64,000 nucleotides of DNA from contig CAZAVY010000002.1 in assembly GCA_964488685.1 (NCBI GenBank), positions 16,909 to 80,908 on the forward strand, read 5' to 3'. The position numbers were made by a program, and so were the translations under genes. Each line of letters begins with the position of its first letter. The stretch's first letter is position 1. Shown piece by piece: positions 9,101 through 18,189 of the stretch. The notes beneath the pieces were generated by a model, which was not told the origin of the DNA, ran no database searches, and worked only from the letters and a program-made list of their open reading frames with translations. This DNA comes from GCA-001735895 sp964488685 (GTDB lineage Bacteria > Pseudomonadota > Gammaproteobacteria > GCA-001735895).

Positions 9101-9802
9101 TTAATTCATTTGTGAAATTGAATCTGAAATCATGCAAAGCGCTTCAGCGGGGTTATCGTGACGGGTAACAGGCCGTCCTATAACCAGGTAACTGGCGCCG
9201 TTAGCAATCGCTTGGCGTGGTGTTACGATGCGTTGTTGATCATTCGCCGGCGCCCATTCAGGTCGGATGCCCGGAGTTACCAGTAACGCAGAATCACCCA
9301 GGCTGGTACGCAAAACAGCGCTTTCAAGGGCTGAACACACGACCCCGTCCAGGCCATTGGTGATAGCGTTGGCGGCGAGCTGGCCGACGAGCTGAGGCAA
9401 TGGTTTATCAATTCCGAGATCCTGCAAATCTTTTGTGCCCATGCTGGTCAATACCGTAACTGCTATCAGAAATGGACGCCGTGCAACGATTTCGATGCCC
9501 TCGCGTGCGGCCAGCATCATCGCCGTACCACCCAGGGCATGCACATTCAGCATCCATACACCGAGCTTTGCCGCAGCGCTACAGGCTTTGCTTACCGTAT
9601 TCGGGATGTCGTGAAATTTCAAATCGAGAAACACATCGTATCCGCTATCCACCAGCTCTTTGACAAGCGCCGGACCTGCGGTAGTGAACAGTTCCTTACC
9701 AACCTTCAAACGGCATTGTTCTGGTGATGTTTTGCGTGAAAATTCGATGGCCTGACGAGAATCGGAGAAGTCGAGTGCAACGATGATATTAGGATCATTC
9801 AT
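9101..9802 (-). CDS. pyrF: Orotidine 5'-phosphate decarboxylase
   Basis: PyrF decarboxylates OMP to UMP, the last step of de novo pyrimidine synthesis. The 233-residue product has the catalytic DLKFHDIPNTV motif with its Asp-x-Lys-x-x-Asp charge network, the N-terminal IVALDFSD, and the C-terminal PGIRP and VIGRPVTRHDNP phosphate-binding loops. Its start overlaps the stop of lapB by 4 bases. The lapB-pyrF pairing is conserved in many Gammaproteobacteria. Confidence 0.97.
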   Translation of the reverse strand: MNDPNIIVALDFSDSRQAIEFSRKTSPEQCRLKVGKELFTTAGPALVKELVDSGYDVFLDLKFHDIPNTVSKACSAAAKLGVWMLNVHALGGTAMMLAAREGIEIVARRPFLIAVTVLTSMGTKDLQDLGIDKPLPQLVGQLAANAITNGLDGVVCSALESAVLRTSLGDSALLVTPGIRPEWAPANDQQRIVTPRQAIANGASYLVIGRPVTRHDNPAEALCMISDSISQMN

Positions 9803-10953
9803 ACCCTAACCGGTTTCATCGAGGCCCAGTTTCGACAACTTGGACACAGCCATTGTATGGCATGGCTCTCGTAGCCACAAAGTGAGCATATGTACTCGGT
9901 TTTTCTATCCTGCAGGGTCTTCAAAAACGTCGACAAGGTACCCCAGGTTTCCCCAAGTTGATCAGGATTCGATTTTAAAAACCGTAAAGCGAATTCAAAG
10001 GCTTCAAAAGAAGGCGACTGGTTCAAGATATCCGATAAAAACTGGCGTGCTTTTTCAATTTCATTATTGCGGGCGTAGTGTTCAAGTAGCGCCATCGCAA
10101 GCCGGGGTGAAGCGTGCTGCTGATACTGGTTTTGTAAAAACTCCTGGTAAACTCGATCTTCATTATCCAGATAGATCTGGCGAGCCGGCTCTATATACAG
10201 CGCCATGTATTCAGGATTTTGACGGCTAAGTCGCAGAAATATTCGCTTGGCTGCCGAGGCATCCCCGGTTTTCAAATACAACTGTATTAATAGCAAAGCC
10301 GCACGGACGCAATCAGCATCGACTTCGAGCGCGCGATCCAGGCTGTTACGGGCCAGGCGATTGTTACTACTTTCGATCGCGCTTGCTGCGATCTCGCACA
10401 AACATTGACTATAGGTGACATTGGCTCCGTGCTCCCCCATTTTGTAAAGTACCTGCGCGCAATCCACTGCTTCCGGCCAGGATTTTTCAGTAATATATAA
10501 ATCCAGTAAATGCTGATATGCCTGCCGCGGGTCGGCCTTGAGTTCAATCATTTCGCGATAAAGCTTTTCTGCGCGATCGAGTAACCCGGCCTTGCGATAA
10601 TCACTAGCCAGTTCGGCGATCACCATGTGGCGCTGGTTACGAGTCAGGTTTGGACGTGCCAGCAGATTTTGATGAATTTTTATAGCCTTATCCACTTCCC
10701 CCTTCGAGCGGAACAGATTACCAAGGGAAATGTGGACTTCAATCGTATCCTTGTCGACTTCGATCAATTCGCTAAAGATTTTGATCGCATTATCAGAATC
10801 GTCAGCCAGCAGATAATTGAGTCCCCTGGCATATTTTTCGGAGAAAAAATCAAATAGTTGATTGCTGTTGCTTTTTTTAAACGACTGCCAGCGGCCGAGT
10901 ACCCAGCCGATTAGAATTGATAGCAATATTAAAAGGAATAACCAGATGTCCAT
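9799..10953 (-). CDS. lapB: Lipopolysaccharide assembly protein B
   Basis: LapB (YciM) is an inner-membrane TPR protein that brings LpxC to the FtsH protease and so sets the level of lipid A synthesis. I start it at the ATG at 10953 (MDIWLFLLILLSILIGWVLGRWQ), because the nine-residue-longer form is not hydrophobic and this start places the single transmembrane segment at residues 3-20. About nine TPR-like helix pairs follow. The C-terminus has a rubredoxin-type metal knuckle with two CxxC pairs (ICSLCGYE and WLCPSC). Length 384 compares with 389 in E. coli. It sits between ihfB and pyrF, as usual. Confidence 0.93.
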   Translation of the reverse strand: MDIWLFLLILLSILIGWVLGRWQSFKKSNSNQLFDFFSEKYARGLNYLLADDSDNAIKIFSELIEVDKDTIEVHISLGNLFRSKGEVDKAIKIHQNLLARPNLTRNQRHMVIAELASDYRKAGLLDRAEKLYREMIELKADPRQAYQHLLDLYITEKSWPEAVDCAQVLYKMGEHGANVTYSQCLCEIAASAIESSNNRLARNSLDRALEVDADCVRAALLLIQLYLKTGDASAAKRIFLRLSRQNPEYMALYIEPARQIYLDNEDRVYQEFLQNQYQQHASPRLAMALLEHYARNNEIEKARQFLSDILNQSPSFEAFEFALRFLKSNPDQLGETWGTLSTFLKTLQDRKTEYICSLCGYESHAIQWLCPSCRNWASMKPVRV

Positions 10954-10992
10954 AGCATGTTGCCCGGTTCGGACCAACGGTGGAATACGAGC

Positions 10993-11277
10993 CTATTTCT
11001 GGTTATTGGCGCGATCACGCAATTCCTTGCCCGGTTTGAAATGCGGCACGTACTTACCGGGTAGATCGACCTTGTCACCGGATTTGGGGTTGCGACCCGT
11101 TCTCGGTGGCCGGTAATGCAGGCTAAAACTGCCGAAGCCCCTGATTTCAATCCGCTCACCGTTAGACAAAGCGCTGCTCATCATTTCGATCAGACTTTTT
11201 ACCGCTAACTCGACATCTTTATAGGCCAGATGGCCCTGATTTCTCGATAAGTTATCGATTAGGTCCGATTTGGTCAT
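10993..11277 (-). CDS. ihfB: Integration host factor subunit beta
   Basis: IhfB forms the IHF heterodimer with IhfA and bends DNA sharply at specific sites in promoters, origins and recombination sites. The 94-residue form from the ATG at 11277 (MTKSDLIDNLS) matches the family. The frame is open to an earlier ATG at 11304, which would add nine residues not expected in this protein. The DNA-binding signature GFGSFSLHYRPPRTGRNPKSG and the Pro at the tip of the beta arm are present. It lies downstream of rpsA, the standard arrangement, with a strong stem-loop in the gap. Confidence 0.94.
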   Translation of the reverse strand: MTKSDLIDNLSRNQGHLAYKDVELAVKSLIEMMSSALSNGERIEIRGFGSFSLHYRPPRTGRNPKSGDKVDLPGKYVPHFKPGKELRDRANNQK

Positions 11278-11326
11278 CGAGGGTACAAATTCTGCTTCTT
11301 TCATTATATGGTCCGATAATCAAGTT

Positions 11327-11352
11327 GGGTGACGAGTCTATACTCGCCACCC
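11327..11352 (-). other. 11-bp stem-loop between rpsA and ihfB
   Basis: On the minus strand, bases 11352 to 11342 pair with 11337 to 11327 around a 4-base loop, with one G-U pair and the rest Watson-Crick. No T-run follows, so it does not look like a simple intrinsic terminator. It may be a processing or stability element that sets unequal amounts of S1 and IHF-beta from one transcript. That role is inference. Confidence 0.6.
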
Positions 11353-11361
11353 GATTGTAAA

Positions 11362-13035
11362 TCAGGAATCCATTTTTTCCTTGAGCAAATCCCCAAAACT
11401 GGTGGTCGCCCCCCTGCTTTCACCACTGACGGCATAGTCCTTCAGCGCTTCCTGCTCTTCATCACTGTCCTTGGCCTTGATCGACAGATAAATACTACGC
11501 CCCTTACGATCCATTCCGGTAATCTTGGCTTCGATCTCTTCGCCTTCATTGGTAAATTCACGGGCGTCTTCAATTCGATCCTTTGCCATTTCAGAGGCTC
11601 GTAACAGACCTTCAATGCCATCCCCAAGGTCTACCACCGCCGCTTTTGCGTCTACCGATACTACGATTCCGGTTACTATACTACCTTTCGGCTTGTCCGC
11701 GATAAAACTTGCAAACGGATCTTTTTCGATTTGCTTGATGCCCAGCGAAATACGCTCACGCTCAGGATCAATCGACAATACCATGGCTTCGACTTCCTGT
11801 CCCTTCTGGTACTCGCGTACCGCTTCTTCGCCCGGCTTGTTCCACGACAGATCGGTGAGATGAATCAGGCCGTCGATATTACCTTCTAATCCGATAAAAA
11901 TACCAAAATCAGTTATCGACTTGATCTTTCCAAAGATGACGTCGCCCTTGTTAGCGGTGGTACCAAACTCTTCCCACGGGTTTGCCTTACATTGCTTCAT
12001 TCCCAATGAGATACGGCGACGTTCTTCGTCAATTTCGAGAATAACGACTTCGACTTCGTCACCGAGGGTTACCACCTTGTTGGGGTTGACGTTCTTATTG
12101 GTCCAATCCATCTCTGAAACGTGAACCAGACCTTCGACACCGTCTTCAATTTCAACGAAACAACCGTAATCGGTGATATTGCTGACTTGTCCGAACAGAC
12201 GTTGTCCTTCTGGGTAACGACGCATGATATTTTCCCAGGGATCGTCACCCATTTGCTTCAGGCCGAGCGATACGCGATTCTTTTCGCGATCGAACTTGAG
12301 TACCACAATATCGATCTCCTGGCCAATTTCTACCACTTCGGATGGATGCTTGACGCGCTTCCAGGCCATATCAGTGATGTGCAGCAGACCGTCGATACCA
12401 CCGAGATCGAGGAAAGCACCGTAATCGGTAAGATTTTTGACAATACCGCGTACCTGCTCGCCATCTTTCAGCGTCTCGAGTAACTTTTCTCGCTCCTCGC
12501 TAAATTCTTTTTCAACCACTGCACGCCGGGATACGACGACGTTGTTGCGTTTCTGGTCGAGCTTGATGATCTTGAATTCGAGTTCTTTCTCTTCGAGGTA
12601 GGCGGTATCACGAACCGGACGCACATCAACCAGTGAACCCGGCAGGAAGGCGCGAATTTCGCCGATATCAACGGTAAAGCCCCCCTTGACCTTACCGGTG
12701 AAACGTCCGGTTACAATTTCGTCTGCCTGCTGCGCCTGCTCGAGGCGTGTCCAGGCACGTGCACGCTTGGCTTTTTCACGAGACAGGCGCGATTCGCCGT
12801 ATCCGTCTTCGAAGGAATCCAGCGCCACTTCGACGGTATCGCCGATATTGACGTCGAGTTCACCGTTTTCATCATAAAATTGCTCAACCGGGATAACACC
12901 CTCGGACTTGAGACCCGCGTTGACGATGACAACATCGCGGTTGATATCGACAACTTCGCCGGTGATAATTTCACCGACGCGCATGTTCATATGGATAATG
13001 CTTTGCTCAAACATTTCTGCAAAGTTTTCAGACAT
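11362..13035 (-). CDS. rpsA: 30S ribosomal protein S1
   Basis: S1 binds mRNA leaders and helps the 30S subunit load and unfold them. The 557-residue product has six S1/OB-fold repeats, seen as recurring VxGxV...DYGxFVxL/I...GLxHxSxM patterns (for example LTDYGAFLDLGGIDGLLHITDM, repeated with variants), matching the E. coli length. The start MSENFAEMFEQSI is typical. It lies downstream of cmk with a 111-base gap that holds a likely promoter, and upstream of ihfB. S1 usually represses its own translation through its leader; I see nothing specific that proves this here. Confidence 0.97.
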   Translation of the reverse strand: MSENFAEMFEQSIIHMNMRVGEIITGEVVDINRDVVIVNAGLKSEGVIPVEQFYDENGELDVNIGDTVEVALDSFEDGYGESRLSREKAKRARAWTRLEQAQQADEIVTGRFTGKVKGGFTVDIGEIRAFLPGSLVDVRPVRDTAYLEEKELEFKIIKLDQKRNNVVVSRRAVVEKEFSEEREKLLETLKDGEQVRGIVKNLTDYGAFLDLGGIDGLLHITDMAWKRVKHPSEVVEIGQEIDIVVLKFDREKNRVSLGLKQMGDDPWENIMRRYPEGQRLFGQVSNITDYGCFVEIEDGVEGLVHVSEMDWTNKNVNPNKVVTLGDEVEVVILEIDEERRRISLGMKQCKANPWEEFGTTANKGDVIFGKIKSITDFGIFIGLEGNIDGLIHLTDLSWNKPGEEAVREYQKGQEVEAMVLSIDPERERISLGIKQIEKDPFASFIADKPKGSIVTGIVVSVDAKAAVVDLGDGIEGLLRASEMAKDRIEDAREFTNEGEEIEAKITGMDRKGRSIYLSIKAKDSDEEQEALKDYAVSGESRGATTSFGDLLKEKMDS

Positions 13036-13069
13036 GAAAGAATCCTAAAATAGAGTATTTCGACAGCTA

Positions 13070-13097
13070 GCTATAATGCACCTGGCTATCTCGTTAA
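13070..13097 (-). promoter_or_regulatory. Candidate rpsA promoter
   Basis: On the minus strand a TTAACG (13097-13092) and a TATAGC (13075-13070) are 16 bases apart, about 35 bases upstream of the rpsA ATG. The gap between cmk and rpsA is long enough for a separate promoter, which rpsA has in E. coli. The assignment is by eye. Confidence 0.4.
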
Positions 13098-13146
13098 GTT
13101 AAAAATCCCGGAAGACAGTGCGTCTGCAGGGGCTTGGGTAGATCGT

Positions 13147-13812
13147 TTACGCGGTTTCCCGGATGTGGCTTAGAACAAGATTTGTTACCTGCTCCAGGTC
13201 GAGTAAACTCGAATCTACAATCAATGCATCTTCTGCGGGCTTTAATGGCGAGATGCTGCGATTCCGATCACGCTCGTCACGTTCGGCCAGTTCCGCTTGA
13301 AGGTGGGGGATATTAGCCGATAACCCCATATCTATCAACTGCTTATATCGTCTTTTAGCACGAATTTCGACACTTGCGTATAAATAAAACTTAAACAGCG
13401 CCTCGGGAAACACCACAGTCCCCATATCGCGTCCGTCAGCAACCAGTCCCGGGGGTTTGAGAAAGCCCCGTTGAAAGTCCAGCAAGCGCCGTCGGACCAC
13501 TGCATGCTGCGCAACTCTGGAAGCCGCTTCAGCGGTAGTCTCGCTGCGAATCTCAGCTGATACATCCTGATCATCGAGCAACGGAATCGATAGTTCATCA
13601 CCCGTTTCAAAGCGGATATTAAATTTATCCAGGACGGCCAACACTTCGTCTTCGCGTTCCAGGTCGACGCCGGATTGCATCGCTTTCAGTGCCAGCAAGC
13701 GATATATAGCACCGCTGTCGAGCAAATGCAGGTTCAATTCATGTGCAATATTGAGCGCCAGCGAACCTTTCCCCGATCCACTGGGACCATCGATAGCAAC
13801 GACATAGGTCAT
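13147..13812 (-). CDS. cmk: Cytidylate kinase
   Basis: Cmk phosphorylates CMP and dCMP to their diphosphates for nucleic acid and lipid precursor synthesis. The 221-residue product starts MTYVVAIDGPSGSGKGSLA, which holds the P-loop. It also has DGRDMGTVVFPEA and the YKQL and RDRNRSISPLKPAEDA segments typical of bacterial CMP kinases. The stop of aroA directly abuts the ATG. Its place between aroA and rpsA is the standard gammaproteobacterial order. Confidence 0.97.
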   Translation of the reverse strand: MTYVVAIDGPSGSGKGSLALNIAHELNLHLLDSGAIYRLLALKAMQSGVDLEREDEVLAVLDKFNIRFETGDELSIPLLDDQDVSAEIRSETTAEAASRVAQHAVVRRRLLDFQRGFLKPPGLVADGRDMGTVVFPEALFKFYLYASVEIRAKRRYKQLIDMGLSANIPHLQAELAERDERDRNRSISPLKPAEDALIVDSSLLDLEQVTNLVLSHIRETA

Positions 13813-15117
13813 TTATCTTTCATCGACGGAAATCATGATCCCGGCCCGGCAGGCAAGATCGACAAAACCCGGAAACGAGGTATCTACATTGGCACAATCA
13901 TTGACGCGAATCTCATCTGACGCGCGTACCGAGGCAACAGCAAACGCCATTGCAATGCGATGATCGCCATGGGATTCAACCTCGCCACCCGATAAAGCCC
14001 CACCTCGTATTACGATACCGTCTGCTTGAGATTGTGCATCAATCCCAAGCACAGCGAGTCCATCGGCCATAACCTGTAACCGGTCGCTTTCTTTGAAGCG
14101 AAGTTCCGCCGCTGCGCTTAAACGGGTGACTCCATCGGCACAGGCAGCCGCTACAAACAGCACCGGAAACTCGTCGATTGCCAGTGACACCATATCCGGC
14201 GGGATTTCAATGCCGGTTAACTTTGCACTTCGCACCCTGATATCGGCTACCGGCTCACCACCGATATCGGGTTGCCGTTCGAGCTCGATATCGGCACCCA
14301 TCATTTTAAGAATATCGATTACACCGGTACGCGTCGGATTGACGCCAACATACCGCAGGCAAATATCGCTATCCTCAGCAATCGATGCCGCCACCATGAA
14401 AAACGCAGCCGAAGATAGGTCGGCTGGAATTTCAACATCGCAAGCCTGTAGTGCCTGATTTCCTGACAGGTGAATGTCCGCACCATTGCTGGTGACCTCG
14501 ACACCGAATCGTCTCAACATGCGTTCGCTGTGATCACGGGTCGGCGTTGGCTCATGCACGATGGTTTCACCGCTAGCATAAAGCCCGGCAAGCAACAGGC
14601 AGGATTTGACCTGGGCAGAAGCGACCGGCATTCGGTACTCGATTGGCTTCAACCCGCTGTTTGCACGGATATGTAACGGTGCCCGCCCACCGGAACGACT
14701 GTCGATGGCTGCGCCCATCGCTTGCAAGGGTTCGATTACACGTTGCATCGGTCTTGAAGACAGCGAGCTATCCCCGATCAGCCTGGTTTCGAAAGACTGC
14801 CCCGCGAGCAAACCCAGTAGCAACCGCATCGCGGTCCCGGAATTTCCCATATCGAGATCGCCGGTCGGGCGAGCGAGGCCATGCAAACCTACCCCATGCA
14901 CCTTTACCCTGTCCTGATCACGTTCGATCGAGACCCCCATTTGCTGAAACGCTCTAATCGTATTAAGACTGTCTTCACCCAGTAGAAAACCAGAGATTTT
15001 ACTGCTACCTTCGGCTATAGAAGACAGGATAATCGATCGATGTGAAATTGATTTGTCGCCGGGTACCCGAATGCTCCCGGTGATCTTAGCCCCTTGTTTG
15101 CAAGCGAACTGGATCAT
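13813..15117 (-). CDS. aroA: 3-phosphoshikimate 1-carboxyvinyltransferase (EPSP synthase)
   Basis: AroA joins PEP to shikimate 3-phosphate in the sixth step of the shikimate pathway. The 434-residue product has PGDKSISHRSIILSSIAEG, the GNSGTAMRLLLGLLAGQ loop and the FKESDRL segment. In the PEP-binding loop the family's GNAGTAMR-type motif reads GNSGTAMR, where some classes of the enzyme differ; I draw no conclusion about inhibitor sensitivity. The start overlaps the stop of tyrA by one base. It belongs to the aromatic amino acid block pheA-hisC-tyrA-aroA. Confidence 0.97.
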   Translation of the reverse strand: MIQFACKQGAKITGSIRVPGDKSISHRSIILSSIAEGSSKISGFLLGEDSLNTIRAFQQMGVSIERDQDRVKVHGVGLHGLARPTGDLDMGNSGTAMRLLLGLLAGQSFETRLIGDSSLSSRPMQRVIEPLQAMGAAIDSRSGGRAPLHIRANSGLKPIEYRMPVASAQVKSCLLLAGLYASGETIVHEPTPTRDHSERMLRRFGVEVTSNGADIHLSGNQALQACDVEIPADLSSAAFFMVAASIAEDSDICLRYVGVNPTRTGVIDILKMMGADIELERQPDIGGEPVADIRVRSAKLTGIEIPPDMVSLAIDEFPVLFVAAACADGVTRLSAAAELRFKESDRLQVMADGLAVLGIDAQSQADGIVIRGGALSGGEVESHGDHRIAMAFAVASVRASDEIRVNDCANVDTSFPGFVDLACRAGIMISVDER

Positions 15118-15980
15118 CAGCGATCCCCTGTCAGTGAATCGCGTTCAGACTTGGCCCTGCTGAAAAGCTTGAGTAGTTCTTTGGCATTGCCACTACCAAT
15201 TGCGCTCGATACACGCTCGAGTTCCTCTTGATATTGCTGAATCAGATCTACCAGCGCCTCGCTATTTGAAATACAGACATCCCGCCACATGACCGGATCG
15301 CCGGAAGCAATTCGCGTGAAATCCTGAAATCCACCAGCGGCATAACGAAAGATCTCATCCTGTTCGTTCAGATTGGACAGATAATGAACCAATGCAAAGG
15401 CAAGCATATGGGGTAAATGCGATGTCGCCGCGAGCACCTTGTCGTGATGCTCGACATCGAGATACTCGATAGTCGCGCCGCAATGACGCCACATCTGGTC
15501 GACAATCGCAGTCGCGCCGGGCTCCGTAATTTCGATGGGTGTCAGGATAACCCGCCGATTCTGGAAAAGGCTTGCAAAACCCGCTTCGACACCGCTTTTC
15601 TCGGTACCCGCGATCGGGTGCCCGGGCACAAAACGAGCGATAAAATCACCTAATTCGGCGCTTGCGGCAGTAACCACTGAACCTTTGGCGCTACCGACAT
15701 CGGTGATAACCGCTGTCGGCTTAATGCAGGATTTTATATCGGAAAACACTGACTGCATCGCGCCCAGCGGAACCGCTACCACGATAACATCTGCCTCCTT
15801 TACACAGGCTCCGATCGACTCCGCAAAATCATCAAGGACACCGAGTTCAACACCTTTTACGAGATTTTCCTGATTGCGGCCATAGCCAACCACCTGCCCC
15901 ACCACGCCGACCTGTTTTAACGCCAACGACAGCGAACTGCCAATCAGTCCAACTCCGATTATGGCGAGTTTATCGATCAC
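15117..15980 (-). CDS. tyrA: Prephenate dehydrogenase
   Basis: TyrA oxidatively decarboxylates prephenate to 4-hydroxyphenylpyruvate, the precursor of tyrosine. The 287-residue product has the N-terminal dinucleotide motif LAIIGVGLIGSSLSLAL, the VGSAKG segment, the GHPIAGTEKSGVEAG catalytic region with its His, and the HLPHMLAFAL helix. No chorismate mutase domain is fused to it; that activity is on PheA. The start overlaps hisC by 4 bases and the end overlaps aroA by one base, so the three are coupled. Confidence 0.95.
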   Translation of the reverse strand: MIDKLAIIGVGLIGSSLSLALKQVGVVGQVVGYGRNQENLVKGVELGVLDDFAESIGACVKEADVIVVAVPLGAMQSVFSDIKSCIKPTAVITDVGSAKGSVVTAASAELGDFIARFVPGHPIAGTEKSGVEAGFASLFQNRRVILTPIEITEPGATAIVDQMWRHCGATIEYLDVEHHDKVLAATSHLPHMLAFALVHYLSNLNEQDEIFRYAAGGFQDFTRIASGDPVMWRDVCISNSEALVDLIQQYQEELERVSSAIGSGNAKELLKLFSRAKSERDSLTGDR

Positions 15981-17086
15981 AGGATGTCCTCCAGAACGGC
16001 AAACATTTGTTCCAGTTGCGATCTGCTGCCAACACTGATGCGCAGGAACTCCGGCATATCATAATTTGCCAATGGCCGCACGATAACTCCCCTTTGCAGT
16101 AACTCCTGATAGATCCCGGCACTGTTCTGCCCGAAACGCAGGCTTAAAAAATTACCCAGCGACGGGATATAGTCGATACCCCGATTAGCAAACCAGTCCT
16201 GCATCAGTACTAGACCTTGTTGATTGGAAATTCGACTCCGCTCCACAAAAGCGTCATCGTCCAGTGCGGCATGAGCTGCAGCCAGTGCCAGCGAGTTACC
16301 GTTAAACGGTTGCCTGACCCGATTAAACAAATCACAAAGTTCAGGGCTTGAAACCGCGTAACCCATGCGTAGCCCGGCAATGCCATATATTTTGGAAAAT
16401 GTCCGGGTTACGATCAGGTTCGGGAACTTATCCAGCCATTGCAGCGAATTCGGATATTGCGCCAGATCGACATACTCGAAATAAGCTTCATCAACGACGA
16501 CGGCGATATGCCCGGGCACCTGTTCGATAAACGCCATGAGCGCATCGCTCAATACCCAGGTGCCTGTCGGGTTGTTTGGATTGGCGATGAAAATTACCCG
16601 TGTATCGGATTCGATCAAGGCACGCATCGCATCCAGATCGTGACCAAAGGGCTGGTCGTCATCCAGACCCAATGCCGGTGCAACCATTGCCCGGGCGCCA
16701 CAGGCCTGGGTAACCATCGCATAAACCATGAAGGCGTACTGAGAATAGATCGCAGCAACCCGGCCATCGAGAAAACACCGCGCCACCAGGTCGAGAACAT
16801 CGTTGGATCCATTGCCTATCGTCAGCTGGTTTTCTTCAACCCCGAGTTTTCGCGCTAGCCGTTGCTTGAGATAATAGGCATTTGCATCCGGGTAAAGCTC
16901 AACCTGTTGACTGGCCCGGGCCAACACCTCAGCCACCCGGGGTGAGTGCCCGAGCGGGTTTTCGTTGGAGGCAAGTTTGATGGCATTGCTGATGCCCAGC
17001 TCACGTTCGAGTTCTTCCACGGGTTTACCCGGAGAATATGGCTGCAAATGCCTGATTTGCACCAAAGCGGAATCGATAACAGACAT
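15977..17086 (-). CDS. hisC: Histidinol-phosphate/aromatic aminotransferase
   Basis: This is a fold type I PLP aminotransferase of the HisC family, 369 residues. The motifs seen are LASNENPLGHSP, NGSNDVLDL, the FIANPNNPTGTW substrate and cofactor loop, VVDEAYFEY, and the PLP lysine region TRTFSKIYGIAGLRMGY. Because it lies between pheA and tyrA rather than in a his operon, it probably acts on aromatic 2-oxo acids as well as histidinol phosphate, like the hisC2 copies of other Gammaproteobacteria. That preference is inferred from context only. Confidence 0.93.
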   Translation of the reverse strand: MSVIDSALVQIRHLQPYSPGKPVEELERELGISNAIKLASNENPLGHSPRVAEVLARASQQVELYPDANAYYLKQRLARKLGVEENQLTIGNGSNDVLDLVARCFLDGRVAAIYSQYAFMVYAMVTQACGARAMVAPALGLDDDQPFGHDLDAMRALIESDTRVIFIANPNNPTGTWVLSDALMAFIEQVPGHIAVVVDEAYFEYVDLAQYPNSLQWLDKFPNLIVTRTFSKIYGIAGLRMGYAVSSPELCDLFNRVRQPFNGNSLALAAAHAALDDDAFVERSRISNQQGLVLMQDWFANRGIDYIPSLGNFLSLRFGQNSAGIYQELLQRGVIVRPLANYDMPEFLRISVGSRSQLEQMFAVLEDIL

Positions 17087-18180
17087 TAGAGCGAGGCTTT
17101 CGGGTACGACCCTAAAATTTTAAACAGTGCGGCCTGTTGTTTCAGCGCATTTAGCGCCAGCGTGACATTGGCATCATTTTGATGTCCATCGATATCGATA
17201 AAAAATACGTATGCCCACTTGTGCCCCTGGGCGGGGCGGGATTCAATCTTGTTCATGCTGATATTGTGATCCGCGAGAGGCTGGAGCAACCCCAGCAAGG
17301 CGCCCGGTATGTTTTTAGTGGAAATCAGCAACGAAGTTTTGTCGTTGCCGCTGGGTCCAACATCCTGTGCACCAATAATCACGAAACGGGTAGTGTTGTC
17401 CGACAGGTCTTCAATGTTTTCGTAACAAATCTTTAAATTGAAACTCTCAACCGCCGGCAACCCACAAATCGCGGCGGCGTCACTTTCCACACTGGAAAGC
17501 CTCGCAGCCTCGGCATTGCTGCTCACCGGGATTCGCTCGACACCAGGGAAATTCTGATCGAGCCAACGGCGGCATTGCGCGAACGATTGTTGATGGGAAT
17601 AAATATGTTTGATCTGCGATAGTTCCTGCGACGCTGACGCCAGGTGATGGTGAACTCGGATTTCAACTTCACCGCAAACCTTTAAACCGGAATCGATGAA
17701 CATATCGAGGGTATGGCTGATGACACCCTCGGTTGAATTTTCGACCGGAACCAGACCGTAGTCGGAATGACCTGACTCAACCGAACTGAATACGTCGGGG
17801 ATGCTGCTCATCGGTACTGTCGATACCGAATGGCCGAAATGTTTAAGCGCCGCACTCTGGGTGAAGGTGCCTTCGGGACCGAGGTAGGCAATTTTCAACG
17901 GCTGCTCCAGTGCCAGGCAGGCAGACATCACCTCGCGGATCAGACGACCAATTTCATCGTTACTCAGGGGCCCCTGGTTTAGTGACTTGAGTCGACTGAT
18001 TACCTGTGCTTCACGATCGGGTCTGAAGAAATCGATGCCACTATCATGCGCTAAATTTGATTCGCGCTTGACCGTGGCGACATCTACCGCGCAGGCAGCG
18101 CGTTGATTAATTAATTCAAGCAGGTTTTCATCGATATCGTCAATGCGTTTGCGAAGTGTCTCCAACGTATCTTCATTCAT
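17086..18180 (-). CDS. pheA: Bifunctional chorismate mutase/prephenate dehydratase
   Basis: PheA makes prephenate from chorismate and then phenylpyruvate. The 364-residue protein has an AroQ-type chorismate mutase at about 1-85 (LRKRIDDIDENLLELINQRAACA), a prephenate dehydratase domain from about 95 (IAYLGPEGTFTQSAALKHFG, VPVENSTEGVISHTLD, DNTTRFVII), and a C-terminal ACT domain. The ACT domain has GALLGLLQPLADHNISMNKIESRP, the usual phenylalanine feedback site. The start lies only 9 bases after the gyrA stop. In most relatives serC stands in this position, and here it is missing. Confidence 0.97.
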   Translation of the reverse strand: MNEDTLETLRKRIDDIDENLLELINQRAACAVDVATVKRESNLAHDSGIDFFRPDREAQVISRLKSLNQGPLSNDEIGRLIREVMSACLALEQPLKIAYLGPEGTFTQSAALKHFGHSVSTVPMSSIPDVFSSVESGHSDYGLVPVENSTEGVISHTLDMFIDSGLKVCGEVEIRVHHHLASASQELSQIKHIYSHQQSFAQCRRWLDQNFPGVERIPVSSNAEAARLSSVESDAAAICGLPAVESFNLKICYENIEDLSDNTTRFVIIGAQDVGPSGNDKTSLLISTKNIPGALLGLLQPLADHNISMNKIESRPAQGHKWAYVFFIDIDGHQNDANVTLALNALKQQAALFKILGSYPKASL

Positions 18181-18189
18181 GGATGCATC